A stretch of DNA of 10,246 nt from Thermoleophilaceae bacterium (GCA_016463365.1 JAEMRJ010000084.1:1-10246); one strand, 5' to 3'; shown: positions 1-6,458, counted from the first letter of the stretch. Notes: generated from the sequence alone by a model not told the origin. Numbers and translations are program-made.

Positions 1-1040
1 GCGAGGACGGCACGCTCGCGCTCGGCTTTCACCCGCCCGGTCGCTGGGATCTGGTTGAAGACACCGATGACACGGTTCTTGCCAGCGCGCGCACCAACCA
101 GGTCCGCCAGATCGTCAAGGACTGGTGCATTCGCCGCGAACTCTCGGCTTATGACCCCGACGAGAACTTCGGCTTCCTGCGCAACCTAGTGGTGCGCGAA
201 GGCCGCGCCACCGGCGAGACGATGGTCCGCCTGGTCACGACCAGCAAGGAGCCGGAGCCCGGCGGGTTTGACACCGTTGGGTTTGTCGAAGAGCTCCAGC
301 AACTTGACCCGCCGCCGAGCTCGATCATCTGGTCGCGCTCAGACAGCCCGGGCGGCTGGACGCACGACGCCCGCGACAAGACGCTCGCCGGCAACGACTA
401 CGTGGAAGAAGAGATCCTCGGCCTGCGCTTCCGGATCTCACCCGACGCCTTCTTCCAGACCAACTCGGCCCAGACCGAAAAGCTCTACGAGACGGCGATC
501 GAGTTCGCGGACCTGACGGGCAAAGAGCTCGTCTACGACCTCTACTGCGGCTCGGGCACGATCGGCATTTCGCTGGCCGAACACGCCAAGCACGTCTGGG
601 GGATCGAGATCGTCGTGGACGCAGTCGAGGACGCGGCGCTCAACGCCAACCTCAACGGCATCACCGACGCCGACTTTCTGGCCGGCGACATGCGGCTGGC
701 ACTGCCGCAGCTGATCGAGCACGCCGGAACGCCGGATGTGGCGATCGTGGACCCGCCGCGCGCGGGGCTTTCGGCCAAGGTCGTGCGCCGCGTGATGGAG
801 GCGGCGCCAAAGCGCATCGTCTACGTCAGCTGCAATCCCACGACGCTGGCGCCGAACATGAAGCAGATGGTCGAGAGCGGCTACGAACTGCGCCGCGTGC
901 GGCCGGTCGACATGTTCCCGCACACGCCGCACATCGAGACTGTCGCCGTGCTCGACCTGGTCGACGACGAGAAGCGGCTGGCCGTGATTGCAGCGCGGAT
1001 CGAAGAGCGACGGGCCAAGGGAAAAAATCGCCCGACCTGA
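1..1040 (+). CDS. rlmD: RlmD/RumA-family RNA (uracil-C5)-methyltransferase, 5'-partial
   Basis: This gene is open from the left edge in the frame starting at base 3 (345 codons visible), so its start lies outside the window. It is the SAM-dependent m5U methyltransferase of the RumA/TrmA family, which methylates a uridine in 23S rRNA (RlmD, RlmC) or tRNA (TrmA). Numbering from base 3, the visible part shows the family block GFLRNLVVREGR, the FFQTNSAQTEKLY block, the SAM-binding motif DLYCGSGTIG (from D179), VDPPRAGLS, the catalytic-cysteine motif SCNPTT (C277) and the terminal HIETVAVL block with the general-base glutamate (E312). The N-terminal TRAM domain and any iron-sulfur cysteines would be off the window. 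The family is clear; which uridine is modified cannot be told from this fragment, so the symbol is tentative. It ends 26 bp before the antitoxin's first ATG, with no obvious terminator between. Confidence 0.9.
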   Translation, partial: EDGTLALGFHPPGRWDLVEDTDDTVLASARTNQVRQIVKDWCIRRELSAYDPDENFGFLRNLVVREGRATGETMVRLVTTSKEPEPGGFDTVGFVEELQQLDPPPSSIIWSRSDSPGGWTHDARDKTLAGNDYVEEEILGLRFRISPDAFFQTNSAQTEKLYETAIEFADLTGKELVYDLYCGSGTIGISLAEHAKHVWGIEIVVDAVEDAALNANLNGITDADFLAGDMRLALPQLIEHAGTPDVAIVDPPRAGLSAKVVRRVMEAAPKRIVYVSCNPTTLAPNMKQMVESGYELRRVRPVDMFPHTPHIETVAVLDLVDDEKRLAVIAARIEERRAKGKNRPT

Positions 1041-1049
1041 TCCATTCAG

Positions 1050-1080
1050 AATATGACCATGGTAATATGACCATGGTCAT
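1050..1080 (+). promoter_or_regulatory. Tandem 14-bp repeat with palindrome: putative antitoxin operator
   Basis: AATATGACCATGGT occurs twice back to back (1050-1063 and 1064-1077). The second copy with its flank forms a perfect 14-bp palindrome, ATGACCATGGTCAT (1067-1080); the first copy keeps the palindromic core ACCATGGT. The array covers three in-frame ATGs of the antitoxin (1067, 1073, 1079). Phd/YefM antitoxins are known to bind palindromes at their own promoter, so an autoregulatory operator is the natural reading. TAATAT at 1063-1068 could serve as a -10 element, but I see no convincing -35. The repeat and palindrome are directly visible; the operator role is inferred. Confidence 0.65.
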
Positions 1081-1327
1081 GTCTGATGATTCGATCACAG
1101 CAACGCGCTTGAAAGCGACGCTCCTCGGAGTACTCGACGAGGTGGCGCGCACCGGGCAGACAATCGTCGTGACCAAGCACGGCAAGCCGGTGGCCAACAT
1201 CGTTCCTCATTCGCATGAGCCATACGATCTAAAGGGATCCGTCAAGCAGCTCGTAAGCGACGATGAACTGATCGCCCCGTTCGACACCGAGTACACCTCG
1301 GATGCCGACAACATCTTTGGCGATTGA
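1067..1327 (+). CDS. Type II antitoxin, Phd/YefM family
   Basis: This 86-residue protein has the Phd/YefM signature ITATRLKATLLGVLDEV followed by TGQTIVVTKHGKPVANIVP, the N-terminal fold that dimerises and binds DNA. The acidic C-terminal tail (residues 63-86, rich in D/E) is the segment expected to wrap the toxin. It presumably neutralises the PIN RNase encoded next and represses the shared promoter. The start is uncertain: ATGs at 1067, 1073 and 1079 are in frame, none has a Shine-Dalgarno sequence, and all lie within the palindromic repeat, so a leaderless transcript or a start at 1079 is possible. Its stop overlaps the toxin start by 4 bp (TTGA), implying translational coupling. Hand-counted GC of sampled lines is mostly 52-57% (one line is 67%), against 65-75% in the methyltransferase upstream, suggesting acquisition by transfer. 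Confidence 0.88.
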   Translation: MTMVMSDDSITATRLKATLLGVLDEVARTGQTIVVTKHGKPVANIVPHSHEPYDLKGSVKQLVSDDELIAPFDTEYTSDADNIFGD

Positions 1328-1713
1328 TCGTCCTTGACACACATGCCTGGCTCTGGTGGGCGAGCGACGCAGGAAACCTTTCGCAGGTCGCGCGGTCAGA
1401 AATTACGGATGCCGAAGTGATCGGCGTTTCCGCGATCAGTGCGCTGGAGCTCGCCCGGCTCGGCGTGAAAGGCCGACTGGTGTTTGACGACGTTGACCGC
1501 TGGATCATCGAGGCGCTCAGGTTCGATCCACGGGTCATTGAACTGCCCGTCACCTCCAGAGTGGCGCTTCAGGCCGTAGAACTGTTGCGCCGTGGACTCA
1601 TGGGCGATCCGGACGATCAAATCATCCTCGCGACGGCCCAACTGCAGGGCGCGCGGCTGATTACAGCCGACCGCCGGCTGCTCGAGTTCGCTCCCGACGT
1701 CGCCACGTGGTGA
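1324..1713 (+). CDS. vapC: VapC-like PIN-domain ribonuclease toxin
   Basis: This 129-residue single-domain protein matches the PIN fold of VapC-type toxins, Mg-dependent endoribonucleases held inactive by their cognate antitoxin. The expected acidic residues are present: D5 in IVLDTHAWLWW, E42 in SALELARL, D98 in MGDPDDQIILATA and D116 in LITADRRLLEF. Length and motif spacing are normal, so the toxin looks intact. The start is TTG at 1324, inside the antitoxin's last codons (TTGA overlap); it has no Shine-Dalgarno of its own, so translation probably depends on ribosomes finishing the antitoxin. The combination of a Phd/YefM antitoxin with this PIN subgroup (the WLWW/DPxDR type) is common. The RNA target cannot be inferred. 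Its stop codon abuts the stop of the convergent histidine kinase gene. Confidence 0.9.
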   Translation: MIVLDTHAWLWWASDAGNLSQVARSEITDAEVIGVSAISALELARLGVKGRLVFDDVDRWIIEALRFDPRVIELPVTSRVALQAVELLRRGLMGDPDDQIILATAQLQGARLITADRRLLEFAPDVATW

Positions 1714-2793
1714 TCAAGCCGCCGCGCGCGGCAGCGTGAAGCTGAAGCTGGCGCCGCCTTCGGGGCGGTTCTCGGCGCGGATCTCGCCGCCGTGTGCTTC
1801 AACCAATCCCTTTGCGATCGCAAGGCCAAGGCCGGCGCCGCTGGATGCATCGCGCGCAGAGTCGCCGCGGAAGAAGCGGTCAAAGACCTGATCGGCCTCG
1901 TCGTCGGCGAGTCCGCTGCCGCTGTCGCTGATGCGCACGAGGATTCCATGATCCCGCGTTCCGGTGGCCGACACCGCAACAGCGCCGTCGCTGGGGGTGT
2001 GGCGCAGCGCGTTGGTCAGAAGATTCATCATCACGCGCTCGATCTTGTCGGGCGCGCAGCGGATCACCGCCTCTGGGTCGCTGACCTCTGTGGTCAGCTC
2101 GATCCCGCCGGCTCGCGCCTGGCCCTCGAAGCCGTGGACGCAGCTGGAGATCAGTTCGCCGACGCGAACCTCGTCGTACTCGAGCGAAAGCGCGGCGGCG
2201 TCGATCGTCGCCAGTTCAAAGAGGTTGTCCACCAGCTGCGAGAGCCGCTGCACCTGGCCGCTGATCTCTGGCAGGTACTCCTCGGGGGTCGAGACGCCGT
2301 CCTCGATCGCTTCGAGCATCGCCTGCATTGCGGTCAGCGGCGTGCGCAGGTCGTGGCTGGCCCAGGCGACCAGCTGCCGGCGCGCATCAAAGAGCGACTC
2401 GACGTAGTCGGCCATCTGGTTGAAAGAGTCCGCGAGTTCGTCGGTCTCGGCGATGCCCGCGTGCGGCGCGCGGGCGGCAAGGTCACCGGCGGCTATTTCG
2501 TGCGCGGTCTCGTTGAGCGCGTCGATCGGAGCGACGATCCCGCGCAGCAGCAGAATCGCGGCGCCGAGCGCGACCAGCGTCGTCCCGACGACCACTGCCA
2601 GAACAACAAGATCGTGCTTGGACTCGAACATGATCAGCCCGCTCGCGGCGACGGCGATCAGCGGCAGCGCTGCGGTGACCAGCAGCGCGCCGATCGTGCG
2701 CGCGCGGATCGAGTGCATGCGCATGACCAGCGCGGTCGCCGCAAAGCCGGCAACCAGTGCGAGCACCAGGACGATGGCGGCAAACTGAATCAT
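1714..2793 (-). CDS. Two-component sensor histidine kinase with HAMP domain
   Basis: This is a 359-residue membrane histidine kinase. Three hydrophobic segments (about 3-24, 34-56 and 62-84) precede a HAMP linker (about 85-137), a HisKA dimerisation domain with the H-box ASHDLRTPL (phospho-accepting H147), and an HATPase_c domain with N-box NLLTNALRHTP (N261), G1 SDSGSGL (290-295), F-box DRFFRG and G2 GAGLGLAIAKG (319-329). All catalytic boxes are intact. The loop between segments 2 and 3 is only about 5 residues, so there is no real extracytoplasmic sensor domain. The ATG overlaps the regulator's TGA by 4 bp (ATGA), so the two are co-translated cognates. It is the last gene of the minus-strand run, and no terminator is visible after it. 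The signal is unknown; the preceding dipZ-like gene suggests the envelope. Confidence 0.93.
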   Translation of the reverse strand: MIQFAAIVLVLALVAGFAATALVMRMHSIRARTIGALLVTAALPLIAVAASGLIMFESKHDLVVLAVVVGTTLVALGAAILLLRGIVAPIDALNETAHEIAAGDLAARAPHAGIAETDELADSFNQMADYVESLFDARRQLVAWASHDLRTPLTAMQAMLEAIEDGVSTPEEYLPEISGQVQRLSQLVDNLFELATIDAAALSLEYDEVRVGELISSCVHGFEGQARAGGIELTTEVSDPEAVIRCAPDKIERVMMNLLTNALRHTPSDGAVAVSATGTRDHGILVRISDSGSGLADDEADQVFDRFFRGDSARDASSGAGLGLAIAKGLVEAHGGEIRAENRPEGGASFSFTLPRAAA

Positions 2794-3563
2794 GTGTCAA
2801 GCCTGTAGCCGAGGCCCCACACAGTCTGCAGGTGCTTGGGCTTGGAAGGATCGACCTCGATCTTTTCGCGCAACCTGCGCACATGCACTGAGACAGTGCC
2901 GGTGTCGTAAGCGGCGTCATAGCCCCAGACGCGCGCCATCAGCTGGTCGCGCGAGAAGACTTCGCCGGGGTTGCGCGCGAGAAACTCGAGCAGATCGAAC
3001 TCGCGGGCGGTGAGCTTGATGGGCGCGCCGCCACGCAGGGCCGCGCGCGAGACCGGGTTGAGCGAGATCTCGCCGAACTCGACAAGGCTGCCGACGGCCG
3101 CATCGTCGGCGTTGCGCTCGCCAGCGGCGCCGGACCGGCGCAGAACACTGCGCACCCGCGCGGCAAGCTCTCGCGGCGAAAACGGTTTCCCCAGATAGTC
3201 ATCGGCGCCGATCTCGAGGCCGACGATCCGATCAGTTTCATCACTGCGCGCGGTCAACATGATCACGGGAAGATCGCCGCGCGAGCGGATCCAGCTGCAG
3301 AGCTCAAGGCCGTTGATCTGCGGGAGCATCAGGTCCAGCACGACCAGCGCCAACGAATGCTCGTGCTCTTCGATCAGGGCCTGGGCGGTTGCTCCGTCGC
3401 CGGCCTGGATCGTGCGGTAGCCGTCGCGCTCGAGATAGCGCACGACGACGTCGCGGACGATCTCTTCGTCATCGACGACGAGCACGGTCTGCATCGGCCC
3501 GCTTGATCTTGCGCTCGACATCGACACCAGCGTATTTGTTTCTTCGATCCGGGCAGGTCGCAT
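2790..3563 (-). CDS. OmpR/PhoB-family response regulator
   Basis: This 257-residue DNA-binding response regulator has a receiver domain (about 26-142) with the acidic pair D31/D32, phospho-acceptor D77 in VVLDLMLP, T104 in MLTAR and K126 in GKPF. The C-terminal winged helix (about 160-257) carries LTAREFDLLEFLARNPG, the recognition-helix region TVSVHVRRLREKI and the typical end GLGYRLDT. It is presumably phosphorylated by the kinase encoded downstream, which overlaps it by 4 bp. I chose the first ATG (3561-3563) because AGGAG lies 5 nt upstream, immediately after the preceding gene's TAG. This gives an N-terminal extension of about 23 residues compared with most OmpR regulators; an inner ATG at 3494 gives the usual length but has no good ribosome site. 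The target genes are not identifiable here; autoregulation of this operon is plausible. Confidence 0.94.
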   Translation of the reverse strand: MRPARIEETNTLVSMSSARSSGPMQTVLVVDDEEIVRDVVVRYLERDGYRTIQAGDGATAQALIEEHEHSLALVVLDLMLPQINGLELCSWIRSRGDLPVIMLTARSDETDRIVGLEIGADDYLGKPFSPRELAARVRSVLRRSGAAGERNADDAAVGSLVEFGEISLNPVSRAALRGGAPIKLTAREFDLLEFLARNPGEVFSRDQLMARVWGYDAAYDTGTVSVHVRRLREKIEVDPSKPKHLQTVWGLGYRLDT

Positions 3564-3568
3564 GAGCT

Positions 3569-3573
3569 CTCCT
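3569..3573 (-). promoter_or_regulatory. Shine-Dalgarno AGGAG deciding the response regulator start
   Basis: On the minus strand AGGAG sits 5 nt before the ATG at 3563 and overlaps the TAG stop (3574-3572) of the dipZ-like gene. This supports the long N-terminus of the regulator and coupled translation from the upstream gene. Confidence 0.75.
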
Positions 3574-5299
3574 AACCAAACGTGAACGCGAAGCCGCTGA
3601 TGCCCGGGGCAACGCGAAGCGTCAGTCGGTGGTCCTCCACCGAATCGAGATTGACAAGCGTGTAGAGCTTCTGGTTTGTCACCTTGACCGTCTTGACCGG
3701 CCGGCCGTCGAGTTCGACGCTGACGGTCCTGGCGCGCCCGGGCGAACCGAGCACCAGGTACACGCGGCGCGCGCGGAAGTTCGCATCGATCCGCGAGTCT
3801 GCAGCAAGTGCGGTCGCGCTCTCGCCAGTGATCTTCCAGCGGCCGGAGTAGGCAAATGTGTTGGCGGGAAGCTCGGCGGGCGGCGGACCGAAGTTCTGCG
3901 TTCCATCAGTGATCACGCCGTTCACAAACCCCTGCGCGCGGGCTGCGCCCAGATAGGTCTCGCGCGTGATGTCTTCTTTTGAGGGCTCGATCGCGGCGGC
4001 GGCCTTGGCTTTCTGACCCAGCGCTGACTTGCCCGCCTCTGCGAGCAGTCCGCGGATCTGGGCCTCGGTGCGCTCGTACTCGCCCTCGCCGAAGTGGGTG
4101 GCCCGAACGCGACCCTTGGCGTCGACCAGGTAGTGCGCGGGCCAGTACTCGTTGCTGTAGGCATTCCAGGTCTTGTAGCGGTTGTCCTGGGCCACGGGGT
4201 AGGTGATCCCGGCCTGCTTGATCGCGTCCTGGACGTTGGATGCCTTGCGCTCAAATGGGAACTCCGGCGTGTGCACGCCGACGATCACGAGGCCCTTGTC
4301 CTTGTACTTCTCGTGCCAGGACTTGATGTAGGGCTGCGTGCGGATGCAGTTGATGCAGGTGTAGGTCCAGAAGTCGACGAGCACAACCTTGCCGCGCAGC
4401 TCTTTGAGCGTGAGCGGCTTGCCGTCTGCGGTGTTGAACCAACGCTCGTTGCCGACGAAATCGGGCGCCGTCCCGAGCACCGGCAGGTCTGAGGGCTTCC
4501 CGGCCTGCTCGGTGGAAAACTTGCTCTTGGATCCACGGGCGTCAGCGAGGTCGTCTTTGACCGAGTCGGATTCTTCGAGCTTGCCGGTGGGATTGACGAT
4601 CGCCGCCGGAAGGGCGCTTGCGATCTCGGTCTGAAAGCGCGTGTCGAGGTTGGCAAACATCGCGAAGGCGACGAAGACCATCGAGAGGCCCATCGCCATC
4701 TGGATGCGCTGACTGCGCTGCATCAGCGGCGCGATCAGCTTGCGGCCGCCGACCATCAGCGCGAAGAACGTGACCGCCGAACCAAGGCCGTAGGCGAGCG
4801 CGACCAGCAGCCGTTCAGATGAGAACTCCTGCGAAGCCGTCGCCGTGATCACGCCCGCGAGGATCGGACCGGCGCACGGCGCGTAGACAAATCCGAGCCC
4901 GCCGCCGACAAGCACGCCCGACCAGAAGCCGTCTTTGCCTTCGGCCGAACTCTGCGTGGCCTCGGCGACTTTGCCGGCGCTGCGAGAAGTCAGTTTGCTG
5001 ATCTGAAACTCAACCCAGTCGGCGGCCTTGGGCATCACAAGCGAGAGTCCGAACACAAGCAGCACGGCGATCGCGAAGGTGCGCAGAAGACTGTCGGGCA
5101 GCCCCAGCGCGCTCAGCACGTAGACCAGAACGACGACCGCAAACGTGAACGAGAGCGCCAGTCCCACCGCGATACCCAGCGGTCGCTTGCGACCCCCCGT
5201 CACGCCGGCAGCGAAGACGACCGGCAGAACAGGGAGAGCGCAGGGCGAGAGCGCCGTGGCGGCGCCCGCGATGAACGCGAATATCAGCAGCAAAGTCAT
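3572..5299 (-). CDS. dipZ: DipZ-like CcdA membrane domain fused to TlpA/ResA thioredoxin domain
   Basis: This 575-residue fusion has a CcdA/DsbD-type membrane domain (about 1-217, six hydrophobic segments) with the two redox cysteines in SPCALPVLP (C20) and YAPCAGPILAG (C142). A linker leads to a TlpA/ResA-like thioredoxin domain (about 272-425) with active site WTYTCINC (C315, C318) and cis-proline region YWPAHYLVD (P387). A C-terminal domain (about 440-575) resembles the Thioredoxin_10 region of mycobacterial DipZ. The family moves reducing equivalents from cytoplasmic thioredoxin across the membrane to an extracytoplasmic thioredoxin fold, serving cytochrome c maturation or envelope disulfide reduction. 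All four cysteines are present, so the relay looks complete. It follows a cysteine-bearing lipoprotein gene by 47 bp and runs into the regulator gene. The Shine-Dalgarno is weak (AGAAGAGA about 6 nt before ATG). Confidence 0.92.
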   Translation of the reverse strand: MTLLLIFAFIAGAATALSPCALPVLPVVFAAGVTGGRKRPLGIAVGLALSFTFAVVVLVYVLSALGLPDSLLRTFAIAVLLVFGLSLVMPKAADWVEFQISKLTSRSAGKVAEATQSSAEGKDGFWSGVLVGGGLGFVYAPCAGPILAGVITATASQEFSSERLLVALAYGLGSAVTFFALMVGGRKLIAPLMQRSQRIQMAMGLSMVFVAFAMFANLDTRFQTEIASALPAAIVNPTGKLEESDSVKDDLADARGSKSKFSTEQAGKPSDLPVLGTAPDFVGNERWFNTADGKPLTLKELRGKVVLVDFWTYTCINCIRTQPYIKSWHEKYKDKGLVIVGVHTPEFPFERKASNVQDAIKQAGITYPVAQDNRYKTWNAYSNEYWPAHYLVDAKGRVRATHFGEGEYERTEAQIRGLLAEAGKSALGQKAKAAAAIEPSKEDITRETYLGAARAQGFVNGVITDGTQNFGPPPAELPANTFAYSGRWKITGESATALAADSRIDANFRARRVYLVLGSPGRARTVSVELDGRPVKTVKVTNQKLYTLVNLDSVEDHRLTLRVAPGISGFAFTFG

Positions 5300-5331
5300 C
5301 CGTGTCTCTTCTCGCCCTGCGATCCCTTACA

Positions 5332-5347
5332 AGAGCCTCTCGGCTCT
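5332..5347 (-). other. Intergenic hairpin over the lipoprotein stop codon
   Basis: On the minus strand AGAGCC-GAGA-GGCTCT forms a perfect 6-bp stem closed by a GNRA-type tetraloop. It begins within the lipoprotein gene's TGA stop and lies about 32 bp before the dipZ-like ATG. No U-run follows, so it is not a canonical intrinsic terminator. It could stabilise or process the operon mRNA, or set the ratio of the abundant envelope protein to the membrane protein. The structure is visible; the function is inferred. Confidence 0.4.
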
Positions 5348-5928
5348 CAGGTGATCGCGTCTCCGCGCCCGTTCATGACGTACCAGATGCCGCCGAATTC
5401 CTCGACTGCCTGGCAGAGAACGACATTTGGTTCGTTCTCGTCGACGTAGTAATAAAGCGGGTGGCCGTTGTAGGTCACCTGCGTCTTGCCGTCGGTGCGC
5501 TTGGTCGTTCCGAGCTTGCTCTGCTTGACGCCCTTGCCTGCGAAGGGCTCGCCCTTGGTCAGGACAGGAGGCCAGGCGTCAGCGCACTCGTCGTAGCACT
5601 CGCTCTTGCTCGACCCTTCTTTGGTGAAGAGGTAGATCGTGTGACCGCGTCCGTCCTGGAGGATCTTCCCGTAGGGGCTCACGCTTCCGGTCTGGATTTC
5701 TTTCTGGCCGCTCTTGGGCTTGGAAGAAGCCTTCATCGCCTCTTCCTTCTTCATCGCGGCTTCGGCCTTCATCGCCTCTTTTTCTTTCATCGCGGCGTCG
5801 GTTGCGCCGGTCTCCGCAGAGACGGCCGGCGCGGAAGATGTCGTGTCCGCTTCGTCACCGCAGCCGGCGATGCCGAAGGACAACAGTGCCACGGCGCAGA
5901 GCGCCAGAATGCTTCTTGATCTGATCAT
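5347..5928 (-). CDS. Lipoprotein with Lipoprotein_15-type repeats (COG4315-like)
   Basis: The product is a predicted lipoprotein of about 193 residues. It has a signal peptide ending in the lipobox IAGC (lipidated C23), then a linker with four spaced AMK units (residues 46-66), then a C-terminal domain (about 84-193) of the secreted-repeat type: ILQDGRGHTIYLFTKE, CYDECADAWPP, VTYNGHPLYYYVDE and GGIWYV. The mature domain has three further cysteines (C111, C115, C172), possible thiol-disulfide sites. I chose ATG 5926-5928 because AAGGA lies 5 nt upstream; an ATG two codons earlier abuts that site, and a longer ORF to 6006 would bury the signal peptide. The biochemical role of this family is unknown. 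It is about 70% identical (75 of 107 residues, hand-aligned) to the next gene upstream, a tandem paralogue, and its ribosome site overlaps that gene's TAA. Confidence 0.85.
   Translation of the reverse strand: MIRSRSILALCAVALLSFGIAGCGDEADTTSSAPAVSAETGATDAAMKEKEAMKAEAAMKKEEAMKASSKPKSGQKEIQTGSVSPYGKILQDGRGHTIYLFTKEGSSKSECYDECADAWPPVLTKGEPFAGKGVKQSKLGTTKRTDGKTQVTYNGHPLYYYVDENEPNVVLCQAVEEFGGIWYVMNGRGDAIT
5437..5490 (-). repeat. 54-bp near-perfect repeat, copy 1 (paralogue pair)
   Basis: This segment matches 6027-6080 at 53 of 54 bases by hand comparison (the difference is at 5455/6045). It encodes the conserved stretch GKTQVTYNGHPLYYYVDE in both paralogues. Even silent positions are conserved, unlike in flanking codons. 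Confidence 0.8.
5734..5802 (-). repeat. AMK-rich repeats in lipoprotein linker
   Basis: The linker after the lipidated cysteine contains four AMK units spaced 6-7 residues apart (AAMKEKEAMK followed by AEAAMKKEEAMK). The DNA shows matching imperfect repeats of CTTCATCGC on the plus strand. The segment is alanine/lysine/glutamate-rich and probably helical, acting as a spacer between the membrane anchor and the folded domain. It is absent from the paralogue. Confidence 0.7.
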
Positions 5929-5936
5929 TTTCATCC

Positions 5937-6398
5937 TTACTTGATTGCGTTGCCCTGGCGGTTTACGACGTACCACTTGCCCCCGAATTCGGAGACGTTC
6001 TGGCACAGAACTTCGTTCGGCTCATCCTCGTCGACGTAGTAATAGAGCGGGTGGCCGTTGTAGGTCACCTGCGTCTTGCCACCGCGACGGCGTGTGGTGC
6101 CGAGCTTTGACTGGATTGCGCCGCCGGTTGCCACCGGGTCGCTGGTAGTGAGCAGTGGCGGCCACGCTTTGGCGCACTCGCCGTAACACTTGCTGTACTT
6201 GCTGCGCTCTTTGGTGAAGAGGTAGAGCGTGCGTCCGCGCGAGTCCTGAAGGATCGTGCCGAAGCTGGTCTTGCCGGTCTTGACGCGCTTGCCGCCACCG
6301 GCCGACGCGACGTCGACCATCGCGAAAGCGATGAGGAAGGATGCGACCGCTGCGGTCAGCGTCAGCAGGTAAAAATGTTTCGAACGTGTTTTGAGCAT
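5937..6398 (-). CDS. Secreted Lipoprotein_15-type repeat protein (COG4315-like)
   Basis: The product is a predicted exported protein of about 153 residues. A Sec signal peptide (basic KTRSKH, then a hydrophobic core of residues 9-28) ends in an AXA site, ASA before G34, with no lipobox. The mature domain carries ILQDSRGRTLYLFTKE, CYGECAKAWPP, VTYNGHPLYYYVDE and GGKWYV, the hallmarks of this secreted family of unknown function. Cysteines C71, C75 and C132 have the same spacing as in the adjacent lipoprotein. I chose ATG 6396-6398 because AGGAG lies 8 nt upstream; an ORF start at 6431 has no ribosome site and would put 11 extra residues before the signal peptide. The pair looks like a tandem duplication in which one copy is lipid-anchored and one released. 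It is followed directly by the lipoprotein gene and precedes the dipZ-like gene. Confidence 0.85.
   Translation of the reverse strand: MLKTRSKHFYLLTLTAAVASFLIAFAMVDVASAGGGKRVKTGKTSFGTILQDSRGRTLYLFTKERSKYSKCYGECAKAWPPLLTTSDPVATGGAIQSKLGTTRRRGGKTQVTYNGHPLYYYVDEDEPNEVLCQNVSEFGGKWYVVNRQGNAIK
6027..6080 (-). repeat. 54-bp near-perfect repeat, copy 2 (paralogue pair)
   Basis: Partner of 5437-5490 (offset 590 bp, one mismatch). It is located within the exported paralogue, over the NGHPLYYY core. Confidence 0.8.
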
Positions 6399-6458
6399 TT
6401 CCTGGACTCCTGTTTTGTGGACTGGACCCATGCTCGCACGCGAGTGTTTACCTGTTTC

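Noticed and set aside
1792..2808. Long plus-strand ORF (338 codons) opposite the histidine kinase
   Set aside because: It is the antisense shadow of a clearly identified kinase in high-GC DNA; its translation is R/D/Q/G-rich with no recognisable domain.
5929..6006. N-terminal extension of the lipoprotein ORF up to 6006
   Set aside because: It overlaps the upstream paralogue's coding sequence, would bury the signal peptide, and the ribosome site fits the ATG at 5928.
6433..6444. CTCGC-AC-GCGAG inverted repeat after the asparaginase gene as a terminator
   Set aside because: The loop would be only 2 nt (or the stem only 4 bp) and no U-run follows on the minus strand; too weak to call.
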